Source: Streptomyces fulvoviolaceus
GTDB lineage: Bacteria; Actinomycetota; Actinomycetes; Streptomycetales; Streptomycetaceae
Length of the DNA: 64,000 nt
Direction of reading: 5' to 3'
Assembly (NCBI RefSeq): GCF_000718165.1
Contig: NZ_JOEY01000028.1
Coordinates: forward strand, 62,001-126,000
The notes beneath the pieces were generated by a model that did no database searches, was not told the DNA's origin, and saw only the letters and a program-made list of their open reading frames with translations. The translations under genes and the position numbers were made by a program. Below are positions 8,329 through 16,920 of this stretch, in pieces (positions within the stretch are counted from its first letter, which is position 1; each line of letters starts with the position of its first letter).

Positions 8329-10110
8329 TCACAGCAGGGTCAGCCACGCGCGTGCCTGGTGCGCATCGAGTTCACGCGCCAGTCCGTCGCGGATGCGGGT
8401 GTTGTCGTCGATGTTGCGGGCCGGGAGATCGCCGTACGCCGAGTACCAGACGCTGGGCAGTTGATGGCAACGCAGATACCACTTGAACGCGCGCTCGTCG
8501 CGGGCCCCGCCCCGGAAGAGCCAGCGGGTGGCGGGGTATCCGACCCCGTTGCTGAAGACGGCGTTGAGCCAGGGGGCGAGCCGGTCGATGAACTCGTCCA
8601 TGTAACTCTCCAGGCTGCCGTCGTAGTTGCTGGCGAAGACGAGCCGCCTGCCCTGGTCGAGGTACACCCAACGGGCGAAGTGAATGGTGCGGACACCGGC
8701 GAGGTTGTCCCGGTTGTAGACATGCCGGTTGAAGTAGTCGAGGCCGAACAGCACGGCCCGCAGGGTGACTTTCCGTACCACTCCCGGCTTCACCTGGCCG
8801 ACGGCCGTGAACGGGTTCTGCGCGAGGAAGTCCTCCTGCCGGGTCAGTTCCGCCACCCGCGCCGGTGTGGGGCGCTGGAGTTCGGGCTTGTCCGCTCGCT
8901 CCAGGAGCCGTATGCGCACCGCCCAGAACGGAAGGGCCACCAGCGCTCCGGGCAGCAGTACCGCTCCCAGGGCCGGCACCGCCAACCTGTGCGCACCCTG
9001 CCGGATGCGGAACCACCGGCCGCCCAGTGCCCAGGGCCGCAGCGCCCACGACAGCTCTCCGTGGCCGGCGACGAACTCGCGGACCGCGTGGTGGATCCGG
9101 TCGGGGCTCCGGTTCGGCCAGTCGTGGGCGGGATCGTCCAGGAACTCGCCGATGGCGGTGCGCAGTCGGGCTTCGGCGCGGATCTGCGGCAGGCTCCGGC
9201 CGACGCGGTGCGCGTAGGAGGCGGCCGGGGTGACCCGGTGGTCCTCGAGCCATCGCAGCCGGTCCCGCCGGGTGCCCGCTTCGGGATAGTCGTCGCACAG
9301 ACCGAAGAAGGGGGCCAGTCCGTCGCCCTCCTTCGACACGAGTTGGCGCAGGTGTGTTCCGAGCGGGGCATCGACCTCGGCCATGTAGAGGAGGGATGCG
9401 GGCAGTGAGGTGCCGTCCGGTGCGGTGTCGCCGGGAACCACGGTGACCCGGGCGAAATGTGCGCCTGTGAGCCCGCGGAACAGGCTCGCCGCCTCCTCGA
9501 CGGAGCCGCCCGCTTCGCCGACGAGCTTCAGGGCGTCCGCCTCGCTGCCGTCCTTGAGGGCGGACTCGATCGTCAGGGCGATCTGGTGCGTGTCCCGTGC
9601 GACTTGTTCGTTCTCCTCGCCCGCTGTCGCGTTCCGCCGTGTCCGCCTCCGCTTGGCCGGCTGCCGCAGCAGGAACCACGCGACCCGTCGGCGCCAGAGC
9701 CAGACGACACCGAGATGCAGACCGGGGGCCACGAGCCGGATCTCGTCCCGCACTCCGCGCGCCACCAGGGACTTCTCGGAATAGTCGATGACGACGCACT
9801 CGTTCCCGTCCACCCAGCTGGCGCCCTTGTAGACATCGGCTTTGATCGCCGAGATGTCGAACGGACCGATCCGGTTGCTCAGCGTCCGGCCACCGGGGGC
9901 GAAGGTCTTGCCCTTCCAGGCGAGCGAGCGGGCGAGTGCGGCGATGACCCGGGTCGCGCCCGTGCCCGCCGCGATGACAGCCGTGCCGTCCGTCGCACCG
10001 GTCGGCGCCTCACCGGCCGGACTCGCGCGGAACAGCTCGTCGAGCCGGCTGTCGGAGGCCTTGAGCAGGGAGGATTCGTCCTCGTCCCGGGGGACGGACT
10101 GCAGGGTCAT
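8329..10110 (-). CDS. Unknown 593-residue protein of the haem-peroxidase operon
   Basis: I do not recognise a named family across the whole protein. Residues about 65-155 (WKGKTFAPGGRTLSNRIGPF ... NECVVIDYSEKSLVARGVRD) look like a small beta-barrel, lipocalin-like domain. Residues about 155-165 are very basic (KRRRTRRN), and a hydrophobic stretch near 385-405 could be one membrane segment. The C-terminal 150 residues hold IHFARWVYLDQGRRLVFASN and YDGSLESYMDEFIDR, reminiscent of the ferredoxin-like Dyp/chlorite-dismutase superfamily, but the haem residues are not evident. ATG 10110 has AAGGAG eight bases upstream. Its position between Dyp peroxidase and patatin argues for a lipid or haem role. 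Confidence 0.8.
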   Translation of the reverse strand: MTLQSVPRDEDESSLLKASDSRLDELFRASPAGEAPTGATDGTAVIAAGTGATRVIAALARSLAWKGKTFAPGGRTLSNRIGPFDISAIKADVYKGASWVDGNECVVIDYSEKSLVARGVRDEIRLVAPGLHLGVVWLWRRRVAWFLLRQPAKRRRTRRNATAGEENEQVARDTHQIALTIESALKDGSEADALKLVGEAGGSVEEAASLFRGLTGAHFARVTVVPGDTAPDGTSLPASLLYMAEVDAPLGTHLRQLVSKEGDGLAPFFGLCDDYPEAGTRRDRLRWLEDHRVTPAASYAHRVGRSLPQIRAEARLRTAIGEFLDDPAHDWPNRSPDRIHHAVREFVAGHGELSWALRPWALGGRWFRIRQGAHRLAVPALGAVLLPGALVALPFWAVRIRLLERADKPELQRPTPARVAELTRQEDFLAQNPFTAVGQVKPGVVRKVTLRAVLFGLDYFNRHVYNRDNLAGVRTIHFARWVYLDQGRRLVFASNYDGSLESYMDEFIDRLAPWLNAVFSNGVGYPATRWLFRGGARDERAFKWYLRCHQLPSVWYSAYGDLPARNIDDNTRIRDGLARELDAHQARAWLTLL

Positions 10111-10164
10111 CGTCGGCTCCTTCGGTGTCGCCGCTCGCTGTACGGGACCGTCGCCGCATGGCTG

Positions 10165-11145
10165 CTACTCGGACTTCCGGCCGGCCAGAAAGGTCTTCGC
10201 CGCCGCTCTGCCCTTCTCCAGAAGGGCAGAGCGCTCCTCGGGTGACAGCCGGAAGTCCGTGATGCCCACCCCCGTGGTGTCGATCTCGATCGTGCGGTCC
10301 CGGACGTCGGGCCGGTTCATGTGCGTCTGGTCATGGCCCACGAACGCGGTGGCCACCACCTGCTTCATCAGTTCCATCGGCGGTACGAAGCCGGGGCCGA
10401 GCAGCGGCGAGATGGCCCGGAGCCCCTCCGGCAGATCCGGCAGCAGGCTCACTCCCCAGGTCGGCCAGCGCCCCTTCTCCCCGTCCGTCCGGTCGAAGAT
10501 CTCCACGGCGAAGTTCGACAGGACGCCGCCGTCCACGATCACCGAGGGTTCGCCCGTCGGAATCCGGGTGAGGGTGCAGGGCCGGAAGTAGAAGGGGATG
10601 GACAGCGACATCCGTACGGCGTCGGCCACGCACTCGTCGTCGGGCGGGCGGTTGAACAGACCGGCGTAGTCCCACGGCAGCCTCAGCAGCAGGCCCCGCG
10701 AGACGTCGGTCGCCATGACGACCAGTTTGTAGCGCTGCTCGTCCGTCAGGTTGGCGTCGTCGCCCTTGTCCTCACGGCGCAGATCCTTGAAGGTGACGAC
10801 CCCGAGAGCCTTGAGTTCGTCGAACAGCCAGTCCCGGATGTAGTCGCCCTTGTAGAGGGAGCTCGCGGTCAGCAGGGAGAAGCCCTCACTGAACCCTCGG
10901 GCGCGCGGAATGGTCCGGTCGGGGATCTTGCGCAGTTGCAGTCGTTCCATTGCCGCGCGCAGTCCGCGCGCGTCGGCTCCCGCCGCCACCAGGGCCGCCG
11001 CGATCGCGCCGACGGAGGTGCCGGCCGCGCGTTGGCAGGTGTACCCGCTCTCGAGAAGCTGGATGACCGCCCCCGCGGTGGCGAGTCCTTTGACACCGCC
11101 GCCTTCCAGCACGAGATCTATTTCCTTCGTCACGGCCGGCCTCAC
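10165..11145 (-). CDS. Patatin-like phospholipase/acyl hydrolase
   Basis: The 326-residue protein has all patatin landmarks: the oxyanion hole LEGGGVKGLA near residue 13, the nucleophile elbow GTSVG with Ser44, and the catalytic-dyad Asp205 in VDGGVLSNF. Patatins release fatty acids from membrane or storage lipids. No signal peptide is present, so it acts inside the cell or on the inner membrane face. The GTG start at 11145 overlaps the stop of the haem peroxidase gene (GTGA). In this operon it is well placed to supply free fatty acid to the dioxygenase-like enzyme. Confidence 0.92.
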   Translation of the reverse strand: MRPAVTKEIDLVLEGGGVKGLATAGAVIQLLESGYTCQRAAGTSVGAIAAALVAAGADARGLRAAMERLQLRKIPDRTIPRARGFSEGFSLLTASSLYKGDYIRDWLFDELKALGVVTFKDLRREDKGDDANLTDEQRYKLVVMATDVSRGLLLRLPWDYAGLFNRPPDDECVADAVRMSLSIPFYFRPCTLTRIPTGEPSVIVDGGVLSNFAVEIFDRTDGEKGRWPTWGVSLLPDLPEGLRAISPLLGPGFVPPMELMKQVVATAFVGHDQTHMNRPDVRDRTIEIDTTGVGITDFRLSPEERSALLEKGRAAAKTFLAGRKSE

Positions 11146-12953
11146 GTTTCCGGAGTGGCCCAGGGCGCGAAGCCGTTGTCCACGGAGGCGAGGGAGTTCC
11201 TCAATTCCGGGTGGTGCCGCAGCAGTACGGTGACCATGGTGTTCTGCTCGATCCAGTCGAGTCCGGTCTGGGTGTACACGGCGGGCGTGTAGTAGTCGGT
11301 GAAGAACCGGTCACTGTTGAGGCGGCGCGAGGCCATGAGGACAAAGATCCGGAAGGCCGTGTCGCTGAACGCGAAGCCGGTCGGCCTGCGTTCGGCGAAC
11401 ATTCCGACGGTCAGATCGACTTGTTCGATGTCGCCGTCGTAGACCTTGCTGATCTCCGCGGCCCATTCGGGATTCTCGGTGAGTCCCTCGAAGTCCTTCG
11501 CGGGCTCGAGACGCAGCAGCCTGCGGAACTCGTTGTAGCGGGGCACTCCGAGTTCCCGGGAGCGCAGGATGTCGGTCGCGGCGAGATCCTGGAGCTTTCC
11601 GTCCGGCCTCCTGAACTCCTGAAGGAACTTCGGGAAGTTGTGGAGGGTGACCAGCCCCGGGTTCAGCGTTCCGAAGGAGTAGAACAAATCCGTCATGGAG
11701 ATGTTCTTCAGGACGTCCAGAGCCAGCGGGCCCGCGATGTCGCCGAAGTCGCATTCCCTGATCTTCGAGTCGTCGGCCGTGGTGCGCAGGCTCCAGTCGT
11801 CGCGGATCAGGGGATGCATCCGGTAGACGGCCACGAATTCCTCGGTCAGGGAGAACGGAACACCGTAGTGATCGGTCCTGCTTCCGGGAATTCCGCTGAT
11901 CACCTCGCTCTCGCTCAGCCTGCCGAACAGACGGTGAGCGCGTTCGCCCGCGAGACCGAACCAGTTGGCCCGCATGGCGACCTGGGTGGTCGGATGGCTG
12001 ATCACGGCCGGGGTCCACTCCACGGTGTGGATCTTCGCCAGGAGCGCGGAGTTGACCAGCCGGGCGCGCTGGAAGATCTCCTCGTCCGTCCACGCCGGGT
12101 ACTCCGCGCCCAGCCTGTCGCAGATCGCGTTGTGCTCGCGGCTGAAGAGGGTGCGCAGCATCTCGGTGCCGAGCCAGAAGCCGGGCACGTACGCCGGGTC
12201 CTGGGCCGGGTCCTGCGGCCGGGGCAGCAGGCCGTCGGGGAGGACGTGCAGTTTGCCGCCGACCCCGCTGCGCAGGGTCTTCTGCTCGCTCGCGCTCACG
12301 CCGTACACCTGCGACCCGTCCCACCAGTGCGTCAGCACGTTGATCCGGGTCTGGGGCAGGTCCTTGGCGTCCGCGGGGCGCGTGGGGTCGTCGGGGGTCC
12401 GCATGATGTGCATGGGGGGTTCCGGCCACGGGTCGCCCTCGGCCAACGGGACCACCCAGGGGTTCTCCGTGGGACTGGTCCCATGGCTGAACCAGTCCCT
12501 GATCATGAACTGCAGCCAGGCCGCGGCGATCGAGTTGACCGAGGTGGCCGGGACGAACTCGGTGCGCGTCAGCAGGGCGCGGCTGACCTCGCGCGGGTTG
12601 GGCGACAGCACACGCGCCTCGGTCGCCGGTTCGATGCGGTCCAGCGGGATGTTGCGCCCGAACCGGGAACCCGCCATTCCCATGGCCGGATCCTTGAGGT
12701 CGTTGTAGCTGCCGTCCACCGCCCGGCGCGTCAGGTGGTCCGGTTTGGGTGGCCCCACGGGCGGTGCGTCGACGGCCGGCAGCCGCGAGGTGTCGTACAG
12801 GTTCTTCCGCCGCAGATCGGTACGGAGTCCCACGAGGTCGAGAAGTCCGAGCGGTACCGGCAGTCTGTCCCATCCCACTCGCCGGTCGACGAATTCGGTC
12901 ACCGTGGTGAAGACGCGCCAGAGAAGTGAATTCCGATAGCTGTTGGACGGCAT
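11142..12953 (-). CDS. Alpha-dioxygenase-like haem peroxidase (peroxidase-cyclooxygenase superfamily)
   Basis: The product is 603 residues, close to plant alpha-dioxygenase in length. The proximal haem His380 lies in VYRMHPLIRDD, the superfamily YRxHxL signature. LTHWWDGSQVYG matches the WWDGS..YG calcium-site region of alpha-dioxygenases, and LFSREHNAICDRL and the C-terminal FTDYYTP are also typical. At the distal side the family normally has QF..HDW; here it reads QFMIRDWFSHG, with Arg152 at the His position and His157 five residues on. Known relatives oxygenate fatty acids to 2-hydroperoxides. The start has GAGGTG upstream. It is translationally coupled to the patatin gene. Confidence 0.88.
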   Translation of the reverse strand: MPSNSYRNSLLWRVFTTVTEFVDRRVGWDRLPVPLGLLDLVGLRTDLRRKNLYDTSRLPAVDAPPVGPPKPDHLTRRAVDGSYNDLKDPAMGMAGSRFGRNIPLDRIEPATEARVLSPNPREVSRALLTRTEFVPATSVNSIAAAWLQFMIRDWFSHGTSPTENPWVVPLAEGDPWPEPPMHIMRTPDDPTRPADAKDLPQTRINVLTHWWDGSQVYGVSASEQKTLRSGVGGKLHVLPDGLLPRPQDPAQDPAYVPGFWLGTEMLRTLFSREHNAICDRLGAEYPAWTDEEIFQRARLVNSALLAKIHTVEWTPAVISHPTTQVAMRANWFGLAGERAHRLFGRLSESEVISGIPGSRTDHYGVPFSLTEEFVAVYRMHPLIRDDWSLRTTADDSKIRECDFGDIAGPLALDVLKNISMTDLFYSFGTLNPGLVTLHNFPKFLQEFRRPDGKLQDLAATDILRSRELGVPRYNEFRRLLRLEPAKDFEGLTENPEWAAEISKVYDGDIEQVDLTVGMFAERRPTGFAFSDTAFRIFVLMASRRLNSDRFFTDYYTPAVYTQTGLDWIEQNTMVTVLLRHHPELRNSLASVDNGFAPWATPET

Positions 12954-12986
12954 GACAAGACACCTCGAACTCTGCTTCGGGTATGG

Positions 12987-13424
12987 CTATTTCTCTGATT
13001 CGGCTGCTTCGACGGCGCTCATCGCGAGAAGAGTGTTCACAGCCGAAATGAGCGTGGTGGCGAGCGCGGCGCGTGCGGGAACCCTGCCCCGCACTCCGAG
13101 CAGGGCAGCCGTGACCGTGTCGCAGGAATGGATGACGACTGCTCGGCGCAGCGCCTTCTCCAGGGGCTCGCCGCGCAGAACGAGCAGATCGATACCGAGC
13201 AGCACGGTACGAATACCGAACAGCCGAAACGCGTACACCACTGCCGGACTGGGGTCGTGTTCCGGATCGACACGGCCGGCCAGCAGGGTGGGCGCCACCA
13301 GGCCCAAGGTGCCATTGGTGAGGCGAATTACCGCGAGCAGGATACGGGCGGTCTGTTTCCCGTTCCGCTGCTCCTGCCCCAGCAGCCCCTGCCGGTCGAG
13401 CGCGCACGCCTTGATCTTCGTCAT
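12987..13424 (-). CDS. Small membrane protein, first gene of the haem-enzyme operon
   Basis: The 145-residue protein has hydrophobic stretches at about 27-48, 65-85, 97-112 and 118-135, including AFRLFGIRTVLLGIDLLVLR, which resembles small four-span DUF4267-like proteins. The function is unknown. ATG 13424 is chosen because GGGGGAG lies just upstream and the sequence before it has no coding character. The stop is 33 bases before the haem peroxidase start, so it probably heads the six-gene operon. Base composition is less GC-rich by eye than in the flanking TetR operon, which may hint that the cluster was acquired. Confidence 0.75.
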   Translation of the reverse strand: MTKIKACALDRQGLLGQEQRNGKQTARILLAVIRLTNGTLGLVAPTLLAGRVDPEHDPSPAVVYAFRLFGIRTVLLGIDLLVLRGEPLEKALRRAVVIHSCDTVTAALLGVRGRVPARAALATTLISAVNTLLAMSAVEAAESEK

Positions 13425-13504
13425 CTGCTCCCCCCAGCGCGATGAGAACACGAAGCTAACCAAGATGTACGGGCTTGGATATGAGCCGGGGAAAGAATCG
13501 GGGA

Positions 13505-13527
13505 CTGTCCAGTGATTCGTCGGACAG
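13505..13527 (-). promoter_or_regulatory. Inverted repeat in the promoter region of the haem-enzyme operon
   Basis: CTGTCC at 13505-13510 and GGACAG at 13522-13527 form a 6-bp inverted repeat in the 230-bp gap between the TetR stop and the operon's first gene. It could be an operator; no regulator gene lies inside the operon. The rest of the gap shows no gene. Confidence 0.3.
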
Positions 13528-13654
13528 CGTTCTCCCCCCGGGTGCGCAATTCCGCCGGACAGAGTGGCGAGCGCTTCCGACAGCAGACGGCGGAGAGGAA
13601 CCGCCGGGCACGGCGGACCGGGGGGAGGAAAGCGGACCGGAGGAGGGAAGCGGC

Positions 13655-14248
13655 CTACGGCCTCAGGGCCCGCAACAGCAGATCGGCGAGCTGGTCGGCG
13701 ACCTGCTGCGGGGTCAGCGGCCCGTCCGGCCTGTACCACGTCGACAGATGGTGCACCGAGCCGAAGTGGTAGTCCACCACCAGGTCCGCCGGCGTCGCCT
13801 TGGAGAAGACACCCGCCTCCTGCCCCTCCTCGATCAGCGCCCGGAAGCCCTCGTGATAGCGCCGCCGCTCCGCCCGCACCTGCTTGTTCTTCTCCGGACT
13901 CAGGTGGTGCATCGAGCGGAAGAAGATCATCGCGTCGTCGAGGTTCTCGATCGTCGTGACGACGACGTCTGCCGCCGCGCGCCTGAGGCGCTGCTCGATC
14001 GGCTCGTCGGCGTTCGCGAAGGCGTCCAGGCGCTCCTGCTGGACGCGCAGCACCCGCGCGTACACCTCGTGCAGGAGGTCGTCCTTGGAGCCGAAGTAGT
14101 GGTACAGCGCCCCCTTGGTGACCCCGGCCGCCTCGACGATCTCCTGCACGGAGGTCCGGTCGTAGCCCTGCTCGGCGAAGAGCCGCGTGGCGGCGGCCAG
14201 TAGCCGCTGCGGGACGGGCGTACCGTCACCGTCCGTCGTCCTGGGCAC
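13655..14248 (-). CDS. TetR-family regulator of an acyl-CoA ligase operon
   Basis: The 197-residue repressor type has a helix-turn-helix at residues about 28-50 (SVQEIVEAAGVTKGALYHYF) and a ligand domain of the kind that binds acyl-CoA thioesters. GTG 14248 has AGGTGG upstream. It is the third gene of a minus-strand set with the ligase and the SDR, and may be its autoregulator through the palindrome at 16766. The same palindrome stands in front of three other units, so this protein is the best candidate for a local regulon master, an inference from position only. Confidence 0.9.
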   Translation of the reverse strand: MPRTTDGDGTPVPQRLLAAATRLFAEQGYDRTSVQEIVEAAGVTKGALYHYFGSKDDLLHEVYARVLRVQQERLDAFANADEPIEQRLRRAAADVVVTTIENLDDAMIFFRSMHHLSPEKNKQVRAERRRYHEGFRALIEEGQEAGVFSKATPADLVVDYHFGSVHHLSTWYRPDGPLTPQQVADQLADLLLRALRP

Positions 14249-14294
14249 TGTGCCGCCACCTGCCTTCCGGGCTGTCTGCTGTTTTCCTGCGTGC

Positions 14295-15962
14295 TTATTT
14301 GCCGTCGTGCGCCTGGGAACGTAGCTCCCGACGGAGGATCTTCCCAGTAGCCGTCTTCGGCAAGTCGGGCAGGATCTCCACCTGGCGCGGGTATTTGTAA
14401 GCGGCCAGTCTCTCCTTGCAGTACGCGGCGAGTTCATCCGGGTCCGTGTCGACACCCGGACGGAGGCTGATGTACGCCTTGACGGTCTCCCCGCGGTACC
14501 CGTCGGGCACCCCGACGACGGCCGCCTCGCGCACCGCCGGGTGTGTGTACAGCACGTCCTCGACCTCGCGCGGCCACACCTTGAAGCCGGACGCGTTGAT
14601 CATGTCCTTCTTGCGGTCGACGACGTACAGCCACCCCTGCGGGTCCATGAACCCGATGTCCCCGGTCCGCAGCTCACCGTCGGGGAAGGTCTCCGCGGTG
14701 GCGTCGGGCCGCCGCCAGTAGCCGGGCACGACCTGCGGCCCCCGTACGACGATCTCGCCCTGCTCGCCGAACGGCACCTCCGCGCCCTGGTCGTCGACGA
14801 TGCGTACGACCGTGTCGGGCCCGGGCACCCCCACGGCCAGCGTCCCGGACACCTGGTCGACGGGCGCCTCCAGCTGCGGCGGCACGGAGGCGCAGGGGGC
14901 GGTGCACTCGGTCAGCCCGTAGCCGTTGCGGATGTACGGCCCGAAGCCGGCCCGGAACTTCTCGACCAGGGCGGGCGGGAGCGGGGCACCGCCCGAGGAG
15001 ATGTTGACGAAGGAGGCGAAGTGCTCGCGGGTGACGTCCGGATGAGCCGCCAGCGCCATGAAGGCCGTCGACGGGCCGACCGTGTAGTGCGGCCGGTGCT
15101 CGGCGAAGGCCTCCAGGACCACCCCCGCCTCGAAGCGGTACGCCAGCACGAGCGTGCCCGTGCTGTTGAGACACGCCCCGAGCTGGCAGACCATCCCGGT
15201 GATGTGGAACAGGGGCGCCATCGCGAAGTAGACGGGCGCCTCCGGCAGGTCCAGGCCGGTCCGCTGCCGCTCGGCGTTGTACATGATGTTGCCGTGCGTG
15301 TTGGTGGCGCCCTTGGGGGCACCGCTGGTGCCCGAGGTGTAGCTGATCAGCGCGATGTCGGGCGGGGCGGGGTCGCGGCCCTCGGGCGCCTTGTGCCCGG
15401 CGCGGGCGACCGCCGTCAGGTCATCGGCATCGGACGCCTGCGGCAGCCGCTCGAAGGTGAGCACGCGCGCGTCACCGCGGGTTTGGAAGTCCAACTCACA
15501 TCCGGTGAGCACGATCCGTACGGGCGAGTCGGCCGCCGTGTCGCGCAGATACGACTCCCAGGCGCGGTCGGAGCAGATCAGCGCGGCCACCTCGCCGTCC
15601 CGCAGGACATGGCCGACCTCCCCCGCCTTGTACATGGGGTTGACGGGCACGACGGTCGCGCCCGCCTTCCACGCGCCGAGCACGGCGAGCACGAAGTGCG
15701 GGGAGTTCTGCAGCAGGACCGCCACCCGGTCGCCGCGCTCCAGGCCGCGGGCGGCGAGGTGACCGGCGACGGAGTCGCTCAGCTCGTCGACCTCGCGGTA
15801 GCCGAGGCGGCCGCCGAAGTAGGCGAGGAAGGCCCGGTCCGGGGCCTCGGCGGCGGCCCGGCGCAGGGCGTGCACGAGGGAGTCGGCAGGGTTCATCGGC
15901 GCCCGCTGGGCGGCGTTCAGAAGGCCCAGCCAGGGCTGGGCGGCGTAGCGGGAGTCGGTCAC
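14295..15962 (-). CDS. AMP-dependent acyl-CoA synthetase (fatty-acid or aromatic acid CoA ligase)
   Basis: The 555-residue enzyme activates a carboxylic acid to its CoA thioester via an acyl-adenylate. The ATP loop SYTSGTSGAPKGATN is at about residue 200, the adenine motif NGYGLTECTAP near 350, and the hinge and C-terminal lysine lie in DRKKDMINASGFKVWPREVE and LPKTATGKILRR. GTG 15962 has AGGAGG five bases upstream and overlaps the SDR stop codon, so the two are coupled. The substrate cannot be read from the sequence; the TetR neighbour and SDR suggest a fatty or branched acid. Confidence 0.92.
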   Translation of the reverse strand: MTDSRYAAQPWLGLLNAAQRAPMNPADSLVHALRRAAAEAPDRAFLAYFGGRLGYREVDELSDSVAGHLAARGLERGDRVAVLLQNSPHFVLAVLGAWKAGATVVPVNPMYKAGEVGHVLRDGEVAALICSDRAWESYLRDTAADSPVRIVLTGCELDFQTRGDARVLTFERLPQASDADDLTAVARAGHKAPEGRDPAPPDIALISYTSGTSGAPKGATNTHGNIMYNAERQRTGLDLPEAPVYFAMAPLFHITGMVCQLGACLNSTGTLVLAYRFEAGVVLEAFAEHRPHYTVGPSTAFMALAAHPDVTREHFASFVNISSGGAPLPPALVEKFRAGFGPYIRNGYGLTECTAPCASVPPQLEAPVDQVSGTLAVGVPGPDTVVRIVDDQGAEVPFGEQGEIVVRGPQVVPGYWRRPDATAETFPDGELRTGDIGFMDPQGWLYVVDRKKDMINASGFKVWPREVEDVLYTHPAVREAAVVGVPDGYRGETVKAYISLRPGVDTDPDELAAYCKERLAAYKYPRQVEILPDLPKTATGKILRRELRSQAHDGK

Positions 15963-16732
15963 CGGGCCTCCTCCCACTTCTGCTGGATGTGGTTCATGTT
16001 GGTCAGCCAACGGTCGGGGTCGGCGGCCCGGGCCTGGTAGTACCCGGCGGCCTCGGGGTGCGGCAGGATCAGGAAGCGGTCCTCCTCGATGCCCTTGAAC
16101 AGGGCGTCCGCCACATCCTCCGGCTCGACCGCCGTCGGCTTGAGCACCAGGTCGCCCGCGCTGCCGGTGGCGGCCAGCATGTCGGTGCGCACGCCCTGCG
16201 GACAGATCGCGTGCACCTTCAGACCGCGGTGGCGGTACGTCAGCGACAGATACTCGGCGAAGGCGTACGCCCCGTGCTTGGTGACGCTGTAGGGCGCGGC
16301 CCCGATCATGGTGAGCAGCCCGGCGGCCGACACGGTCGACACGAACCGCCCACTGCCACGCTCCAGCCAGCCCGGCAGCAGTTCATGGGCGGCTCGGACG
16401 TGCGCCATGACATTGACGTCCCAGGAAGTCGCCCAGACCTTCTCGTCGAGCGGCTTGTCCGCGTTCCCACCCCCGAAGGCGACACCGGCGTTGGCGCAGT
16501 AGACATCGACGGTGCCACCGAGCGCGTCCCGGGCCTCGCCGACGATCGAGGAGGCGTCGCCGGGAACCGCGATCCCACCGATCTCGTCGGCGACGGCTTT
16601 GGCCCGGCCGGCATCGAGATCGTTCACGACGACCCGGGCCCCCTCGGCGGCGAACCGCCGGGCAAGCGCGGCCCCGATCCCGCCTCCCGCCCCGGTGACG
16701 ACCACTCCGGCATCCTGCACGGCTCCCACCAT
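15959..16732 (-). CDS. Short-chain dehydrogenase/reductase
   Basis: The product is 257 residues. The classical SDR features are TGAGGGIG at the N-terminus for the cofactor, NDLD at the end of beta-2 (Asp, favouring NAD), CANAG, and the catalytic STVSA ... YSVTK set. It probably oxidises or reduces a hydroxyacyl or hydroxy substrate in the same pathway as the ligase. ATG 16732 has AAGGAG five bases upstream. It is the first gene of the operon and lies 33 bases behind the palindrome at 16766. Confidence 0.9.
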   Translation of the reverse strand: MVGAVQDAGVVVTGAGGGIGAALARRFAAEGARVVVNDLDAGRAKAVADEIGGIAVPGDASSIVGEARDALGGTVDVYCANAGVAFGGGNADKPLDEKVWATSWDVNVMAHVRAAHELLPGWLERGSGRFVSTVSAAGLLTMIGAAPYSVTKHGAYAFAEYLSLTYRHRGLKVHAICPQGVRTDMLAATGSAGDLVLKPTAVEPEDVADALFKGIEEDRFLILPHPEAAGYYQARAADPDRWLTNMNHIQQKWEEAR

Positions 16733-16765
16733 CGGTCTCCTTCGACTGCGGCTCGACTGCACGGC

Positions 16766-16785
16766 CAGACTAACCGGTCGGTATG
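16766..16785 (-). promoter_or_regulatory. Palindromic TetR-type operator, site B
   Basis: On the minus strand it reads CATACCGACCGGTTAGTCTG, a half-perfect version of the consensus shared with sites A, C and D. It lies 33 bases before the SDR start, where a repressor would block the SDR-ligase-tetR transcript. Confidence 0.65.
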
Positions 16786-16813
16786 TAGGAGGAAAGGGTG
16801 ACTGCACCCACCC

Positions 16814-16869
16814 AAGGAGCGCGGGGCTGTATCGATTTGCGGCTCCGCCGCGGGGGCGCGACCAGCCAC
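16814..16869 (+). repeat. Dispersed Streptomyces intergenic repeat, type B
   Basis: The segment begins AAGGAGCGCGGGGCTGTATC, has an internal GCGGCTCCGCCGC hairpin and ends GCGCGACCAGCCAC. A reverse copy is at 34459. I recognise it as a repeat scattered between genes in many Streptomyces genomes. It separates the SDR promoter from the NamZ-type gene. Confidence 0.65.
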
Positions 16870-16920
16870 ACTCAACCCACAGACTCCACACAACCTGCGG
16901 GAGCGCCTAACGTGCACCCC

